From: Noviherbaspirillum sp. Root189
Lineage (GTDB): Bacteria > Pseudomonadota > Gammaproteobacteria > Burkholderiales > Burkholderiaceae_D
DNA length: 64,000 bases
Reading direction: 5' to 3'
Assembly (NCBI RefSeq): GCF_001428545.1
Contig: NZ_LMHZ01000012.1
Coordinates: 124,546-188,545, forward strand
This document shows, piece after piece, positions 1 through 9,508 of the stretch. The translations under genes were made by a program, and so were the position numbers. The notes under the pieces are model-generated. The model did not search any database. It was not told the DNA's origin and was given only the letters and a program-made list of their open reading frames with translations. The stretch's first letter is position 1. The number at the start of each line of letters is the position of its first letter.

Positions 1-358
1 ACAGGCCGGCGTTCTCCGGAGATTCGCCGGCACGGGTCGCCGCCTTTTCCGCATGGCCGAAACGACCTTCGAACAGCGCTTTGAGCGCATCGCGCAACGC
101 GCGGTTACCTTCGCGCTCACGCTTTTCGCGGCGATATGCCGCGACCCGTTGCGGCATCTGCTGCGTGCTGCGGATGGCGTTCATGATGGCGTAGACCAGC
201 ACAAACAGCAGCACGACCAGGACGATGAACAGGTTCAGCGACAGGTCAATACGATACGGCGGATAAAAGAACACCACATTGCCAGGGTTGAACCGGGCGC
301 CGACGGCGAGGCCAATCGCCGTGGCCAGCAGGATGACGAGCGTAATGAGGAAGCGCAT
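1..358 (-). CDS. hemY: HemY, heme biosynthesis-associated membrane protein (partial, N-terminus)
   Basis: Reading the minus strand from an ATG at 358 gives an open frame of 119 residues that runs off the window edge. It begins MRFLITLVILLATAIG, a first membrane segment, and has a second hydrophobic segment at about residues 43-60 (NLFIVLVVLLFVLVYA). A basic stretch follows (RREKREREGNRALRDAL) and then the start of the TPR-like region. This two-helix plus TPR layout is that of HemY. The start lies 2 bases after the hemX stop, in the usual hemC-hemD-hemX-hemY order, so it is the last gene of that operon. Its exact biochemical role in heme synthesis is not established; the name is positional and family-based. 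The C-terminal part lies outside the window. Confidence 0.9.
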   Translation of the reverse strand, partial: MRFLITLVILLATAIGLAVGARFNPGNVVFFYPPYRIDLSLNLFIVLVVLLFVLVYAIMNAIRSTQQMPQRVAAYRREKREREGNRALRDALKALFEGRFGHAEKAATRAGESPENAGL

Positions 359-360
359 CG

Positions 361-1527
361 TTATGGCTTCGCCTTGTAATTGCGCACGGCGCTCAGGCTT
401 TCGTTGAGCGTGGGCATTTCGATGGAAAGATTACTTGCCTGCACCTGCCGCAACAGCGCCTGCGTGGTCTGCGTCTGCCGCGCCCGCGTATCGAAATACC
501 GTGCGATAGCATCCTGTGCAGCGATCAGATCACTGCGAAATGCCGATTCATTGCGCGTCAAAAGCGCAAGACGTGCATTGAGCAGTCGCAGCTTCAGGTT
601 TTCACGCGCATAGTAGGCCTGCGTCGGCGACAGCAACAGAACGTCAGGTGATTCGACTTCGCGCACCCGGATCAACTGCCGGATTTCCGTCCACATTTCG
701 TTGGTCCAGCTATACCATTTGTTTTCAAGATCAGCGATCCAGTCGGAATTGCCACTTCCCTTGCCGGTCGGCGCCTGGGCCGCCGCAGCCTTCTCCGCGC
801 GCCGTGAGGTCTTTGGCTGGCTCGCCGGCAGCACAGGCTTTTCATCCGACAGCAAAGGCATGTTGTCAATCTGGCCAATGACGCTGTCAAGGCGCAGCGC
901 AATGCCGGTCAGATCGACTGCGGGAACGGCTTTCAGGCGTTCAAGATCTTTGGCGATGGCACGGCGGATGATGATGAATTGCGGCTTGTCCGAACGGGAC
1001 AGGCGGTTATCGGCATTTTGCAGAGCGATGATGGCACCCTGGAGATTACCGGCGAGCTGCAACTGCTGGCTGGCGGTCGACAGGACCTGTTCGATCTCCG
1101 CGAGCGCCCAGTCGTCGCGATTACGATTGAGCTCCTGGTACAGTTGTTCAAGCGCCAGTTGCTGGCTTTGCGCTTCGGTTTGCTTGCTTTCAAGGACATT
1201 CACCTTGGCCTGCAACTCCTTGGTGGCATCCTGCAAGGACTTGGCGACGACCCGCGTCTCCGCGCTGACGGATTCGCCGGTCTTCAGTCGTTGCGCAATG
1301 TCTTCCCGCAGGTTGCCCAGTTCTTTCTGCGTGGCCCACCACTGCGCCAGTAGCAGCACAGCCAGGGCTCCCAGCCCCCCGTAAATCAGTTTGCGCTGGT
1401 TCATGGCGGCGGCATGATCATTTTGCAAAGGCGTGCGCGGCAAGACAACGTCCGGTCCAGGCGACGCTGCATGGGAGGTGGCGGTTGCGGGCTGGCCGCC
1501 ATCGGAAGAGGAAGGTAATTCATTCAT
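361..1527 (-). CDS. hemX: HemX, uroporphyrinogen-III C-methyltransferase-like membrane protein
   Basis: A 388-residue protein with a soluble, Pro/Ala/Ser-rich N-terminus and one membrane segment at about residues 45-65 (LIYGGLGALAVLLLAQW). A long coiled-coil-rich periplasmic region follows, for example around residues 90-135. This is the architecture of proteobacterial HemX. Although often labelled uroporphyrinogen-III methylase, these proteins lack a SAM-binding methylase domain and none is visible here, so catalytic activity should not be assumed. The ATG at 1525-1527 overlaps the hemD stop by 4 bases (ATGA), and the stop lies 2 bases before hemY, so translation is probably coupled through hemD-hemX-hemY. 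Confidence 0.92.
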   Translation of the reverse strand: MNELPSSSDGGQPATATSHAASPGPDVVLPRTPLQNDHAAAMNQRKLIYGGLGALAVLLLAQWWATQKELGNLREDIAQRLKTGESVSAETRVVAKSLQDATKELQAKVNVLESKQTEAQSQQLALEQLYQELNRNRDDWALAEIEQVLSTASQQLQLAGNLQGAIIALQNADNRLSRSDKPQFIIIRRAIAKDLERLKAVPAVDLTGIALRLDSVIGQIDNMPLLSDEKPVLPASQPKTSRRAEKAAAAQAPTGKGSGNSDWIADLENKWYSWTNEMWTEIRQLIRVREVESPDVLLLSPTQAYYARENLKLRLLNARLALLTRNESAFRSDLIAAQDAIARYFDTRARQTQTTQALLRQVQASNLSIEMPTLNESLSAVRNYKAKP

Positions 1528-2306
1528 GCTCGAAATTGTAACGCGGCAATGAGTTGATCGTCGCCGGAACCGGTTTCGGCGATGCGATGAAATCCCAGCG
1601 AACGCGCGGTTTCCGCGATGCGGACATGCGGCACAACGAGTCGATGCTGTTGCATTTTGACTACGCCACTCGCGCCTTCAAGGTCTCTGACCAGGTCCAG
1701 CAGGATACGCAGCGCTTCTGAACTGGTAATGATCCATTCGGCATCCCCATGAACCAGCTCCGACAATTGCCGGCGGCGGGTATGGTCCAGTCCTGGGGCA
1801 ACCCGGCGATAGGCTGCGAGCTGTTCAACCTGCACGCCTTTGGCGCGCAAGGCATCGGCTAGCAGCTCGCGGCCGGTTTCGCCACGAATGATCAGCACGC
1901 GCTTTCCACGTAAGGCATCGATATCCAGCGTTTCCAGCAGTGTCTGGGAGTCGGTACGAAGCCGATTGGCCGGGCTGATGATCCGGGTGGTTGCCGGTGT
2001 GATGCCATGGGCCTCAAGTGCAGCCCGACTGCCCTCTCCCATTACGGCAATACTGACGCCTTCCGGCCACGTTGTCAGGTGCCGGAAAGCCATATCAATC
2101 GCATTGGGACTGACAAACGCCACCAGAGCGTAGGCATCGAGCCCGGCCAGGCTGGATATCAGCTTACTTTCGTCTTCCAGCGGGAGGATCTCCAGCAAAG
2201 GAAAAACCAGGGTATCCCGGCCAGCCGCACGCAAGCGCTCGGCAAGCGGCTGCGCTTGCGTCAGCGGGCGCGTAATCACAACCGGTGGAAGGGAGGCGTC
2301 AGTCAT
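1524..2306 (-). CDS. hemD: Uroporphyrinogen-III synthase
   Basis: Closes and inverts ring D of hydroxymethylbilane to give uroporphyrinogen III, the step after HemC. The product is about 260 residues from the ATG at 2306 (MTDASLPPVVITRPL). The open frame reaches a TTG at 2321, but the ATG fits the family N-terminus better. Family features seen are VITRPLTQAQPLAERL at the N-terminus, FVSPNAIDMAF near residue 85, and ERLLADALRAKGV-like and SEALRILLDLV segments in the second lobe. It lies downstream of hemC and overlaps hemX by 4 bases. HemD proteins are poorly conserved, so identification rests on these motifs together with the hemC-hemD-hemX order. Confidence 0.93.
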   Translation of the reverse strand: MTDASLPPVVITRPLTQAQPLAERLRAAGRDTLVFPLLEILPLEDESKLISSLAGLDAYALVAFVSPNAIDMAFRHLTTWPEGVSIAVMGEGSRAALEAHGITPATTRIISPANRLRTDSQTLLETLDIDALRGKRVLIIRGETGRELLADALRAKGVQVEQLAAYRRVAPGLDHTRRRQLSELVHGDAEWIITSSEALRILLDLVRDLEGASGVVKMQQHRLVVPHVRIAETARSLGFHRIAETGSGDDQLIAALQFRA

Positions 2307-2400
2307 GGGTACCGAAAACAATCAGAAAAATGTGGCGGCTTTGCGTATGCGGTCAGGTGGTTTAGCGTCTGTCGGGACACGTGTTTTGGGATAACGGTAT

Positions 2401-3348
2401 TCAGCCCGCATCCATTGCCCTGCATGCGGCGAGAATGTCCGACGCGCCTTTGGTTTCAAGTGCTGCGGCGACTTGCTGGCCCACGGATTCCGGAAGACCT
2501 GCGGCGCCGTCCACTTCGGCGTACGCAATACGTTTTCCATCCGGCGTCCCGACCATCGCCCGCAAATGCATGCTGCCGTTATCGACTGTTGCAAATGCCG
2601 CCAGCGGTATCTGGCAGCTTCCGCCGAATACGCGCGACACGGTGCGCTCGGCACTGACCGCTTGTGCGGTGGCTTCATGGTTCAGTGGCGCCAATAATTG
2701 CAGCAGGTCGTCCCGGCCATTGAGAATCTCGATCGCCATTGCTCCCTGACCGGGGGCCGGCAGGCTTTGCTCGGGCTCGATCAAGGCACGGATACGTTGC
2801 GGCAGTCCCAGGCGCTTGAGGCCGGCCGCGGCAAGGATGATTGCAGCATACTCACCACGATCGAGCTTGCCGAGGCGGGTATCGAGATTGCCGCGCAAAG
2901 GACGGATCACCAGATTCGGGTATCGGGCAGCAATCAGCGCCTGGCGCCGCAGGCTGCTGGTGCCAACGATGGCGCCGTCGGGCAGTTCGTCCAACGATGC
3001 ATAATCATTGGATACAAAGGCATCCCGAGGATCTTCCCGCTCCATCACGGCCGCCAAGACAAATCCTTCCGGCAATTCCATCGGCACATCCTTCAGAGAA
3101 TGGACGGCCAGATCGGCGCGGCGCTCCTCCATGGCCACTTCCAGTTCCTTGACGAACAGTCCTTTGCCGCCCACTTTGGACAAGGTGCGGTCAAGGATCT
3201 GGTCACCTTTGGTAGTCATACCGAGAATTTCGATACTGCACTGCGGATATAATGCCGAAAGTTTTGCACGGACATGCTCTGCCTGCCACATGGCGAGGCG
3301 GCTTTCGCGCGAGGCGATGACTAACTTGGAAGGAGGAGAAACTTTCAC
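2401..3348 (-). CDS. hemC: Porphobilinogen deaminase (hydroxymethylbilane synthase)
   Basis: Polymerises four porphobilinogens into hydroxymethylbilane on a covalently bound dipyrromethane cofactor. The protein shows the N-terminal [15 protein letters not shown], the HSLKDVPM loop, [10 protein letters not shown], and [13 protein letters not shown], whose Cys (about residue 245) carries the cofactor. I chose the GTG at 3346-3348, giving 315 residues, because it places [10 protein letters not shown] at the usual distance from the start and follows a weak AAAGAG. An upstream ATG at 3403-3405 would add 19 residues unlike the family, and it overlaps a possible -10 box (TAAAAT on the minus strand, 3396-3401). 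The gene is divergent from ppc and heads the hemC-hemD-hemX-hemY operon. Confidence 0.95.
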   Translation of the reverse strand: MKVSPPSKLVIASRESRLAMWQAEHVRAKLSALYPQCSIEILGMTTKGDQILDRTLSKVGGKGLFVKELEVAMEERRADLAVHSLKDVPMELPEGFVLAAVMEREDPRDAFVSNDYASLDELPDGAIVGTSSLRRQALIAARYPNLVIRPLRGNLDTRLGKLDRGEYAAIILAAAGLKRLGLPQRIRALIEPEQSLPAPGQGAMAIEILNGRDDLLQLLAPLNHEATAQAVSAERTVSRVFGGSCQIPLAAFATVDNGSMHLRAMVGTPDGKRIAYAEVDGAAGLPESVGQQVAAALETKGASDILAACRAMDAG

Positions 3349-3464
3349 GACGGCTCTTTCGAATTCATAGGTGTGCAGGTCGCACCGGCGCGCAGATTTT
3401 ATCATGCGAGCGTCAGCAATCCCCGGTCAAAAGCCGCTTTCATTCCTTCTAATAAGCATTCACC

Positions 3465-6341
3465 ATGGCAAAACAAGCGAATACCCCGTCCGGCCCTAAA
3501 AAGCCGGCAGTCGATAAAGACGCCCCGTTGAAAGAAGATATCCGTCTCCTTGGACGGCTGCTTGGTAATGTGCTCCGTGAGCAGGAAGGTGACGCCGTTT
3601 TCCAGGTGGTCGAGACTGTTCGCCAGACGGCGGTACGCTTTCGGCGGGAATCGGATGCCCAGTCCGGGGCCGAACTCAACCGTATGCTGAAGAAGCTGAC
3701 ACGCGACCAGACCGTATCGGTGGTGCGGGCTTTTTCGTATTTTTCGCATCTTGCCAATATTGCCGAAGACCAGCATCACAACCGTCGTCGTCGCGCCCAC
3801 CTGTTGGCAGGATCGGCACCCCAACGCGGCAGCATTGCCTGGGCGCTGTCCCGCCTCGATGATGCGGGCGTATCCGGGGCAACCGTGCGCAATTTCTTCA
3901 AGGATGCGCTGGTCTCACCGGTGCTGACGGCCCACCCCACCGAGGTACAGCGCAAAAGTATCCTCGATGCCGAACGCGAAATCGCCCGCCTGCTGGCAGA
4001 GCGCGATCATCCGCTGACACCGAAAGAGCTGGCGCACAACACCCAACTGTTGCATGCACGTGTGGCGACCCTCTGGCAGACCCGCATGCTGCGTTACTCC
4101 AAGCTGACGGTGGCCGATGAGATCGACAATGCCTTGTCGTACTATCGGATTACTTTCCTGCGCGAACTGCCTGGATTATATGAGGACATCCAGTCCGAAC
4201 TCGCCGCGCAGTTCCCGCAGCGTCAGGCCGCCGAAAAGGAATTGCCGCCCTTTGTGCAGATGGGAAGCTGGATCGGGGGCGACCGCGACGGCAACCCCAA
4301 CGTCAATGCCGGCACAATGAAGCACGCGCTAGTGCGCCAATCCACAGCGATCTTCGATTTTTATCTCGACGAGGTACATGCACTCGGCGCCGAACTGTCG
4401 ATCTCGACCTTGCTCGTCGGTGTCAGTCCGGAACTCGAGGCACTTGCCAAAACGTCGCCGGATCAGTCCGATCACCGGATGGACGAGCCCTACCGGCGCG
4501 CCCTGATCGGGCTATATGCACGTCTCGCGGCGACCGCGCGCAATCTGGGTGCGGCTCACGTCCTGCGCCAGGAAGTCGGCACGGCAGCGCCCTATGCGAC
4601 TACGGCGGAATTCACTCGCGACTTGCAAATTCTTGCCGATTCGCTCAAGTCCCATCACGGCAATGCGTTGATCAAGCCGCGTCTCGCCACCCTGAAACGT
4701 GCGTCCGAGATTTTCGGCTTCCATCTCGCCACGCTCGACATGCGCCAGAGTTCGGATGTGCATGAGCGCGTGCTTGCTGAATTGTTTGCGCGTGCACGGG
4801 TCGCTGACGACTACGCCGCCCTGGACGAAGAAGACAAGATCACACTGCTGCTGGACGAACTCGGCAAACCGCGCCTCCTGTATTCACCTTACCTTGCCTA
4901 TTCGGACGAGACCGATTCCGAACTAACCATTCTGCGTACGGCGCGCGAAGTGCGGCAGCGCTATGGTGACCGTGCGATTCGCAATTACATCATTTCGCAT
5001 ACCGAGACCGTATCGGACCTGCTGGAAGTCTTGCTGCTGCAAAAGGAAACCGGTCTGCTGCACATTGAATGGGACAGCACGTCGACACAGGGTGCGCAGG
5101 GTCAACGGGGTCTACAGGCGCAGATGGAATTGATGGTGATTCCGCTGTTCGAGACGATTCCGGACTTGCGCTGCGCGGCCGATATCATGCAGCGCTTCAT
5201 GGCACTGCCGCAGGTACGTCACCTGATCGCCAAACAGGGCGAGCTGCAGGAAGTAATGCTCGGTTATTCGGATTCAAACAAGGATGGCGGCTTTCTGACG
5301 TCCAACTGGGAGCTGTACAAAGCGGAGACACGCCTCATCGAGCTGTTCAATAACTCCGGCGTCAAGCTGCGTCTTTTCCATGGTCGTGGCGGCACTGTCG
5401 GCCGCGGCGGCGGACCGAGCTACGAAGCAATCATCGCCCAGCCGGCAGGCACGGTGAACGGCCAGATTCGCCTGACAGAACAGGGCGAAATCATCGCGTC
5501 CAAATTTTCCAATCCCGAAATCGGCCGCCGCAACCTGGAGCTCTTGGTCGCAGCCACACTGGAAGCGAGCCTGATGCCGAATGGCACACAAGGCAAGGAA
5601 GCGCGCAAGCTGGCCGGCTTTGAACAGGTGATGGAAGAGTTGTCGGAACGTGCTTACCACGCATACCGTAACCTGGTTTACGAGACTCCCGGTTTTACCG
5701 ATTACTTCTTCTCTGCCACACCGATTGCCGAAATTGCGGAGCTCAATATCGGCTCGCGTCCGGCGTCGCGCAAGTCGTCGCGTCGCATTGAAGACCTGCG
5801 CGCCATCCCATGGGGTTTTTCCTGGGGACAGTGCCGGCTCCTGCTGCCGGGCTGGTACGGCTTCGGCAGCGCGGTGGCATCCTGGCTGGCTGAAGGTGGC
5901 GACAGCAAGGAGCAGAAGCGCCGGATCGCGCAGCTGCGCGCCATGTTCAAGGAGTGGCCATTCTTCGCCACGCTGCTATCGAATATGGATATGGTGCTAT
6001 CGAAGACCGATCTCGCGGTAGCCTCGCGTTATGCCGACCTGGTAGCGGACCGCAAGCTGCGCAACAGTATCTTCAAGCGCATCGTCGACGAGCACGAGCG
6101 GACCGCCGCCTGCCTGACGACAATCACCGGTGCCAAGGAGCGTCTTGCGGGGAACCCCTTGCTGGCGCGGTCGATCAAGAACCGCTTCGCTTATCTCGAT
6201 CCTCTCAATCACTTGCAGGTTGAACTGATCAAGCGTCACCGTGCTGCGACAGCGGATGGTCGCAAGCTCGATGAGCGTGTGCGTCGCGGGATTCATTTGT
6301 CGATCAACGGTATTGCGGCAGGTTTACGAAACACGGGTTGA
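3465..6341 (+). CDS. ppc: Phosphoenolpyruvate carboxylase
   Basis: Makes oxaloacetate from phosphoenolpyruvate and bicarbonate to refill the TCA cycle. The product is 958 residues, slightly longer than the E. coli enzyme. Family signatures are in order: [10 protein letters not shown] with the catalytic His near residue 156, [12 protein letters not shown] near 270, [17 protein letters not shown] near 600, [14 protein letters not shown] near 640, and the conserved C-terminal NTG. The first 30 residues are a polar extension ([17 protein letters not shown]). It is transcribed away from hemC across about 115 bases, and no strong Shine-Dalgarno is seen before the ATG. It ends convergent with the LytTR regulator gene, with a palindromic repeat between them. 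Confidence 0.98.
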   Translation: MAKQANTPSGPKKPAVDKDAPLKEDIRLLGRLLGNVLREQEGDAVFQVVETVRQTAVRFRRESDAQSGAELNRMLKKLTRDQTVSVVRAFSYFSHLANIAEDQHHNRRRRAHLLAGSAPQRGSIAWALSRLDDAGVSGATVRNFFKDALVSPVLTAHPTEVQRKSILDAEREIARLLAERDHPLTPKELAHNTQLLHARVATLWQTRMLRYSKLTVADEIDNALSYYRITFLRELPGLYEDIQSELAAQFPQRQAAEKELPPFVQMGSWIGGDRDGNPNVNAGTMKHALVRQSTAIFDFYLDEVHALGAELSISTLLVGVSPELEALAKTSPDQSDHRMDEPYRRALIGLYARLAATARNLGAAHVLRQEVGTAAPYATTAEFTRDLQILADSLKSHHGNALIKPRLATLKRASEIFGFHLATLDMRQSSDVHERVLAELFARARVADDYAALDEEDKITLLLDELGKPRLLYSPYLAYSDETDSELTILRTAREVRQRYGDRAIRNYIISHTETVSDLLEVLLLQKETGLLHIEWDSTSTQGAQGQRGLQAQMELMVIPLFETIPDLRCAADIMQRFMALPQVRHLIAKQGELQEVMLGYSDSNKDGGFLTSNWELYKAETRLIELFNNSGVKLRLFHGRGGTVGRGGGPSYEAIIAQPAGTVNGQIRLTEQGEIIASKFSNPEIGRRNLELLVAATLEASLMPNGTQGKEARKLAGFEQVMEELSERAYHAYRNLVYETPGFTDYFFSATPIAEIAELNIGSRPASRKSSRRIEDLRAIPWGFSWGQCRLLLPGWYGFGSAVASWLAEGGDSKEQKRRIAQLRAMFKEWPFFATLLSNMDMVLSKTDLAVASRYADLVADRKLRNSIFKRIVDEHERTAACLTTITGAKERLAGNPLLARSIKNRFAYLDPLNHLQVELIKRHRAATADGRKLDERVRRGIHLSINGIAAGLRNTG

Positions 6342-6437
6342 TTTTTATCGGACTTGCCGGTTGATGCTACCCCGCGTGGCGTCGGATTCCAACGCATACC
6401 CGCACCATACCTGATTGACCACGACCAGACTACCGGT

Positions 6438-6476
6438 CCCTTCCCCCTCGCAGGGGGAAGGTTAGGATGGGGATGA
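6438..6476. repeat. REP-like palindromic repeat between ppc and the LytTR gene
   Basis: A perfect 10-base stem, CCTTCCCCCT (6439-6448) and AGGGGGAAGG (6452-6461), with a 3-base loop is followed by TTAGGATGGGGATGAG. Read on the minus strand the element is CCCCATCC-TAA-CCTTCCCCCT-GCG-AGGGGGAAGG. A related, decayed copy lies inside metG (33489-33526). It sits between the convergent ends of ppc and the response regulator gene, where such repeats often occur and may help end transcription. No typical T-run follows directly. Confidence 0.7.
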
Positions 6477-6550
6477 GCAGCTTGGACCGTAGCAGGCATT
6501 GATCCTACCGTCTTCACCCAGACGCAATCTCACGCAAACCTGTGCGCCCC

Positions 6551-7321
6551 TCACTTCACCAACGCCTTCACCACCGGCCACTGCCGCCGTGAAATCGGCA
6601 ACCGTTCCTCGGCACCCCGCAGGATCACCTGCCACGCTTCCTGCGCCTTGTCATGCTCTCCCTCCCCATCGACTGACACAGTTGCCCGCTCCACTCCGAG
6701 GATCGCCGCTCGCGCCACTAGAGCATTCCGATGTACACGCACAAAGCTCGCGCCAAGCTCGTCTTCAATTGAAGTCAGCGACTCTTCGATCAGGTAATCC
6801 TGCTGCCGAGTGCGCAAGGTCACGTACTTCAATTCCGCTTTCAGGTACAGCACATCCGCCACCGGCACCAGCAGCAATCTCCCGCGCTCCTGCACGGAAA
6901 AATGGCGGCGCACCGTCTGCGGGAACGATGCGGCTGGCGCCAACTGTCCCCGCAGCTCAGCCACCCTGCGCAGCGCTTCGGCAAGGCGTGTCGCACGCAC
7001 TGGCTTGAGCAGGTAATCCAGGGCATGCACTTCAAAGGCTTTCAGTGCATATTCGTCATAGGCGGTGACGAATACCACCGCGGGCCGTACCGGCAGCCTG
7101 GTCAGGTGCGCCGCCAATTCCAGTCCTGTCATGCCCGGCATCTGCACATCGAGCAGCACGATGTCCGGTGCCGCGGCACTGATTCCGTCAAGCGCTGCCT
7201 GCGGATCCCCGGCTTCACCGACAAGCTCATTCGGACACTCTTCCAGAATATCCGACAGCAGCGTCTTCAGCCGTGACCGCGCCGGCGCTTCGTCATCCAC
7301 AATAAACAAGCGTGGTTTCAT
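6551..7321 (-). CDS. LytTR-family response regulator (AlgR/LytR type)
   Basis: A 256-residue two-domain regulator. The receiver domain (residues 1-125) has acidic residues D9-D10, phospho-acceptor D58 in DIVLLDVQMPGMTG, and the Lys in LDYLLKPVRATRL. A LytTR DNA-binding domain follows (about 150-250), with YLKAELKYVTLRT, ESLTSIEDEL and FVRVHRNALV. Its start lies 2 bases after the stop of the histidine kinase gene, so the two form an operon. The neighbourhood (argH, kinase, regulator, hem genes) matches the algZ-algR neighbourhood of pseudomonads. The targets here are unknown, so I give no symbol. The C-terminus WPVVKALVK is typical of the AlgR branch. Confidence 0.93.
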   Translation of the reverse strand: MKPRLFIVDDEAPARSRLKTLLSDILEECPNELVGEAGDPQAALDGISAAAPDIVLLDVQMPGMTGLELAAHLTRLPVRPAVVFVTAYDEYALKAFEVHALDYLLKPVRATRLAEALRRVAELRGQLAPAASFPQTVRRHFSVQERGRLLLVPVADVLYLKAELKYVTLRTRQQDYLIEESLTSIEDELGASFVRVHRNALVARAAILGVERATVSVDGEGEHDKAQEAWQVILRGAEERLPISRRQWPVVKALVK

Positions 7322-7323
7322 GC

Positions 7324-8397
7324 CTATCCCCTTACATACGGAAACTGCAATTTCACGTCGAAGAAACCGTCGACAATCGTCGTTGTGATCTGTCCCTCGA
7401 CGTCGTAAAGCAGGGCCAGGCGCTCGCGGATATTGTCTAGCGCCATATGGTTGCCTGCTCCGCTGACTTGCGCATGATAGGGATTCAGTATCTGGATTTC
7501 GATGCGGTCCAGCATGCGGCTCAGGCGAATCTGCACCTGGGTCGGATCGGCTGCGGGTTCGACACCATAGTGAACGGCATTCTCCAGCAGCGGCTGTAGC
7601 AATAAAACGGGAATTTGCGCCTTGCGCATCACCTGCTCATCAATATTGTCCATTTGCCACGACACTTGTAGCCGGTCACCAAGACGGATCTGTTCGATGG
7701 ACAGATATTGTTTGCAGAGGCGAATCTCGTCATCCAGCGTTGTCATATTGCGAGGATCGGTCATCAGCACCCGGAACAGATCGGCAAGGTCCTCCAGCGT
7801 GGTTTCCGCGCGCCGCGGTTCGGTCCGGATCAGGGAAAGTACGGCGTTCAGACTGTTGAAAAGGAAATGCGGCCGGATACGTGCCTGCAACGCCTGTAGT
7901 CGCGCCTCGACCAGCGCCGGCGAAAACGCTCGCGTCCGCAATTCAAAGTAATGCTGGAATATCGCGCCAAATAAGGCGGCAAGCACAATGCTTTTGGCCA
8001 GCGTCATGCGCACAAAATTGCTGATCAGCCAATCGACTGTCGTGAACAGATAGACAATGATTCCGGTCACAACGGCCGGCACGACCACGCAGGCAAGCCG
8101 CTGGGCCCAGAGCAAGTCATTTCCATGCGGGCCTAGTTTCGTCACAGCCCGGCGCATCAGGCACATGACGAACAGGGACCATAGGCAGGACAACTCCACC
8201 ACAATGGAAGTCTCCACGAATTCGAATAGTCCCGCCCGCCAACTGACTGCTTGCAGCATCACCCAGCCAAAAGCAGCGGCATTGACCCCCAGTAGGGTAC
8301 GAAACACCACGCCAAGGTTGCAGCAGTCAGGGATGACAATGTCGGTCGGCCTCGGGGCCGCATGGCCCTGAGATGCACGAGCTTGAGATAACGGCAT
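7324..8397 (-). CDS. Sensor histidine kinase, LytS/AlgZ (His_kinase) family
   Basis: Partner kinase of the LytTR regulator. From the ATG at 8397 it is about 357 residues. The N-terminal family signature PDCCNLGVVFRTLLGVN is followed by several membrane segments (about residues 30-130). The His_kinase motif RIRPHFLFNSLNAVLSL then carries the phosphorylated His, and a HATPase region holds LLENAVHYGVEPA. A GTG at 8424 would add nine residues (MIIKQALER); the ATG is preferred because the family motif usually starts close to the N-terminus. The group II intron begins only 34 bases upstream of the ATG, so the native promoter region has been split from the gene or replaced by intron sequence. Confidence 0.92.
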   Translation of the reverse strand: MPLSQARASQGHAAPRPTDIVIPDCCNLGVVFRTLLGVNAAAFGWVMLQAVSWRAGLFEFVETSIVVELSCLWSLFVMCLMRRAVTKLGPHGNDLLWAQRLACVVVPAVVTGIIVYLFTTVDWLISNFVRMTLAKSIVLAALFGAIFQHYFELRTRAFSPALVEARLQALQARIRPHFLFNSLNAVLSLIRTEPRRAETTLEDLADLFRVLMTDPRNMTTLDDEIRLCKQYLSIEQIRLGDRLQVSWQMDNIDEQVMRKAQIPVLLLQPLLENAVHYGVEPAADPTQVQIRLSRMLDRIEIQILNPYHAQVSGAGNHMALDNIRERLALLYDVEGQITTTIVDGFFDVKLQFPYVRG

Positions 8398-8415
8398 ACG
8401 TTCCAGCGCTTGTTT

Positions 8416-8421
8416 TATAAT
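8416..8421 (+). promoter_or_regulatory. Possible -10 box of argH, just upstream of the intron
   Basis: A perfect TATAAT lies 10 bases before the intron 5' boundary and reads towards argH. No convincing -35 lies 16-18 bases upstream (the bases there are GGCATA), so this is weak. If it is real, transcription would start around 8428 and leave almost no 5' exon, which would prevent normal IBS1/IBS2 pairing in that transcript. Confidence 0.3.
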
Positions 8422-9122
8422 CACGGATTCAGTGCGACTAGCGTCGCTCGGAGTTTGCTGGTTCTCTCACAAAACCTTCCATAGAAATCAGGTAACGCAT
8501 TGATTTTAAATGCCTCTTATCTGGTGAACTGGCCTAGCCAGTATGCAAACGGCACCCTAAGGGTCCAAGAAGGGTGCCGTGAACGGCTACAGATTTATAC
8601 CTGTAGCCGCTGACACTCGTCTTGAACTATTGCCTACAAGGCGGGGAAGCGTTGCGTGGCCGCAACATCCGACATCAAGGTAGTACCGATGTTGGCGCGT
8701 AAATCGTACTCCTTACCGGGGGTATGGTGCCTGCTGAGCATTACTCTCTTCGGAGAGCGCTCTGCATATTTCTATGAGTCGCAAACACAGAGCTAACTCT
8801 GTGATGCCTTGTCGTGCTTGTCGTACCCGCAGTCTGGGTATGGCTCGCCACGACCGGATGTACGACCATCCGTAGCCTACTTGGGCATGCGTCACCGGCA
8901 ACGGTGAGGTGTGAAGCCCCGAGGACAATGCACCCCCGCTTCGGCGGGATAGGCTACCTGCGAGGGTAGCGATCGATACTGCCAGCAGCAAGGTGGTTAA
9001 GGGGCTAGGCTAGTGCTGTATGGGTAATGTAATGTGAACTGACGTTTGAACCCTCGTAATGATTGAAAGGCCGAAGCTGCTATTGGCCTTAACCAAAATG
9101 GTACGTGGCTGGCTGTTCCTGT

Positions 9123-9128
9123 TGAATC
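9123..9128 (+). other. EBS1 (exon-binding site 1) of the group II intron
   Basis: TGAATC in a hairpin loop is perfectly complementary to the exon bases GATTCA immediately before the intron. A possible EBS2, TGATT at 9060-9064, could pair with AATCA at 8419-8423; this second pairing is only five bases and tentative. Confidence 0.8.
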
Positions 9129-9508
9129 TAGGAGCACGTCGTCATCCAAGCCACCGGGGGAGAGTCAGGCCCTAACCGGCTAGTCGCGTCGCAGTCTGGA
9201 CGCGTCGGCATTGCAGGGAACTAGGTAAGCCCGATAACTCGCCACCCTCCAGAACACCGGAGAACGGCAAGTGAACCGTAAGGGGATCTGTTGAGTTAGC
9301 GGGTAGAGGATGGTGGAAAAAGCGAATGCCGGTCTGTAATGGATCGGATAGGGATTCAAACTTTGTCCCAACCTGAAAGGGTGCAGACTTCCACTTGGTG
9401 TAACAGTCGCAAGCGACTGGATCGACTCTAATCATTAGCCCCGAAGGGACGTAACTGCCCTTCGGGGCAGCGTGCGTCCTCGGCGGGCATTTCTCCACGA
9501 GGTACAGC

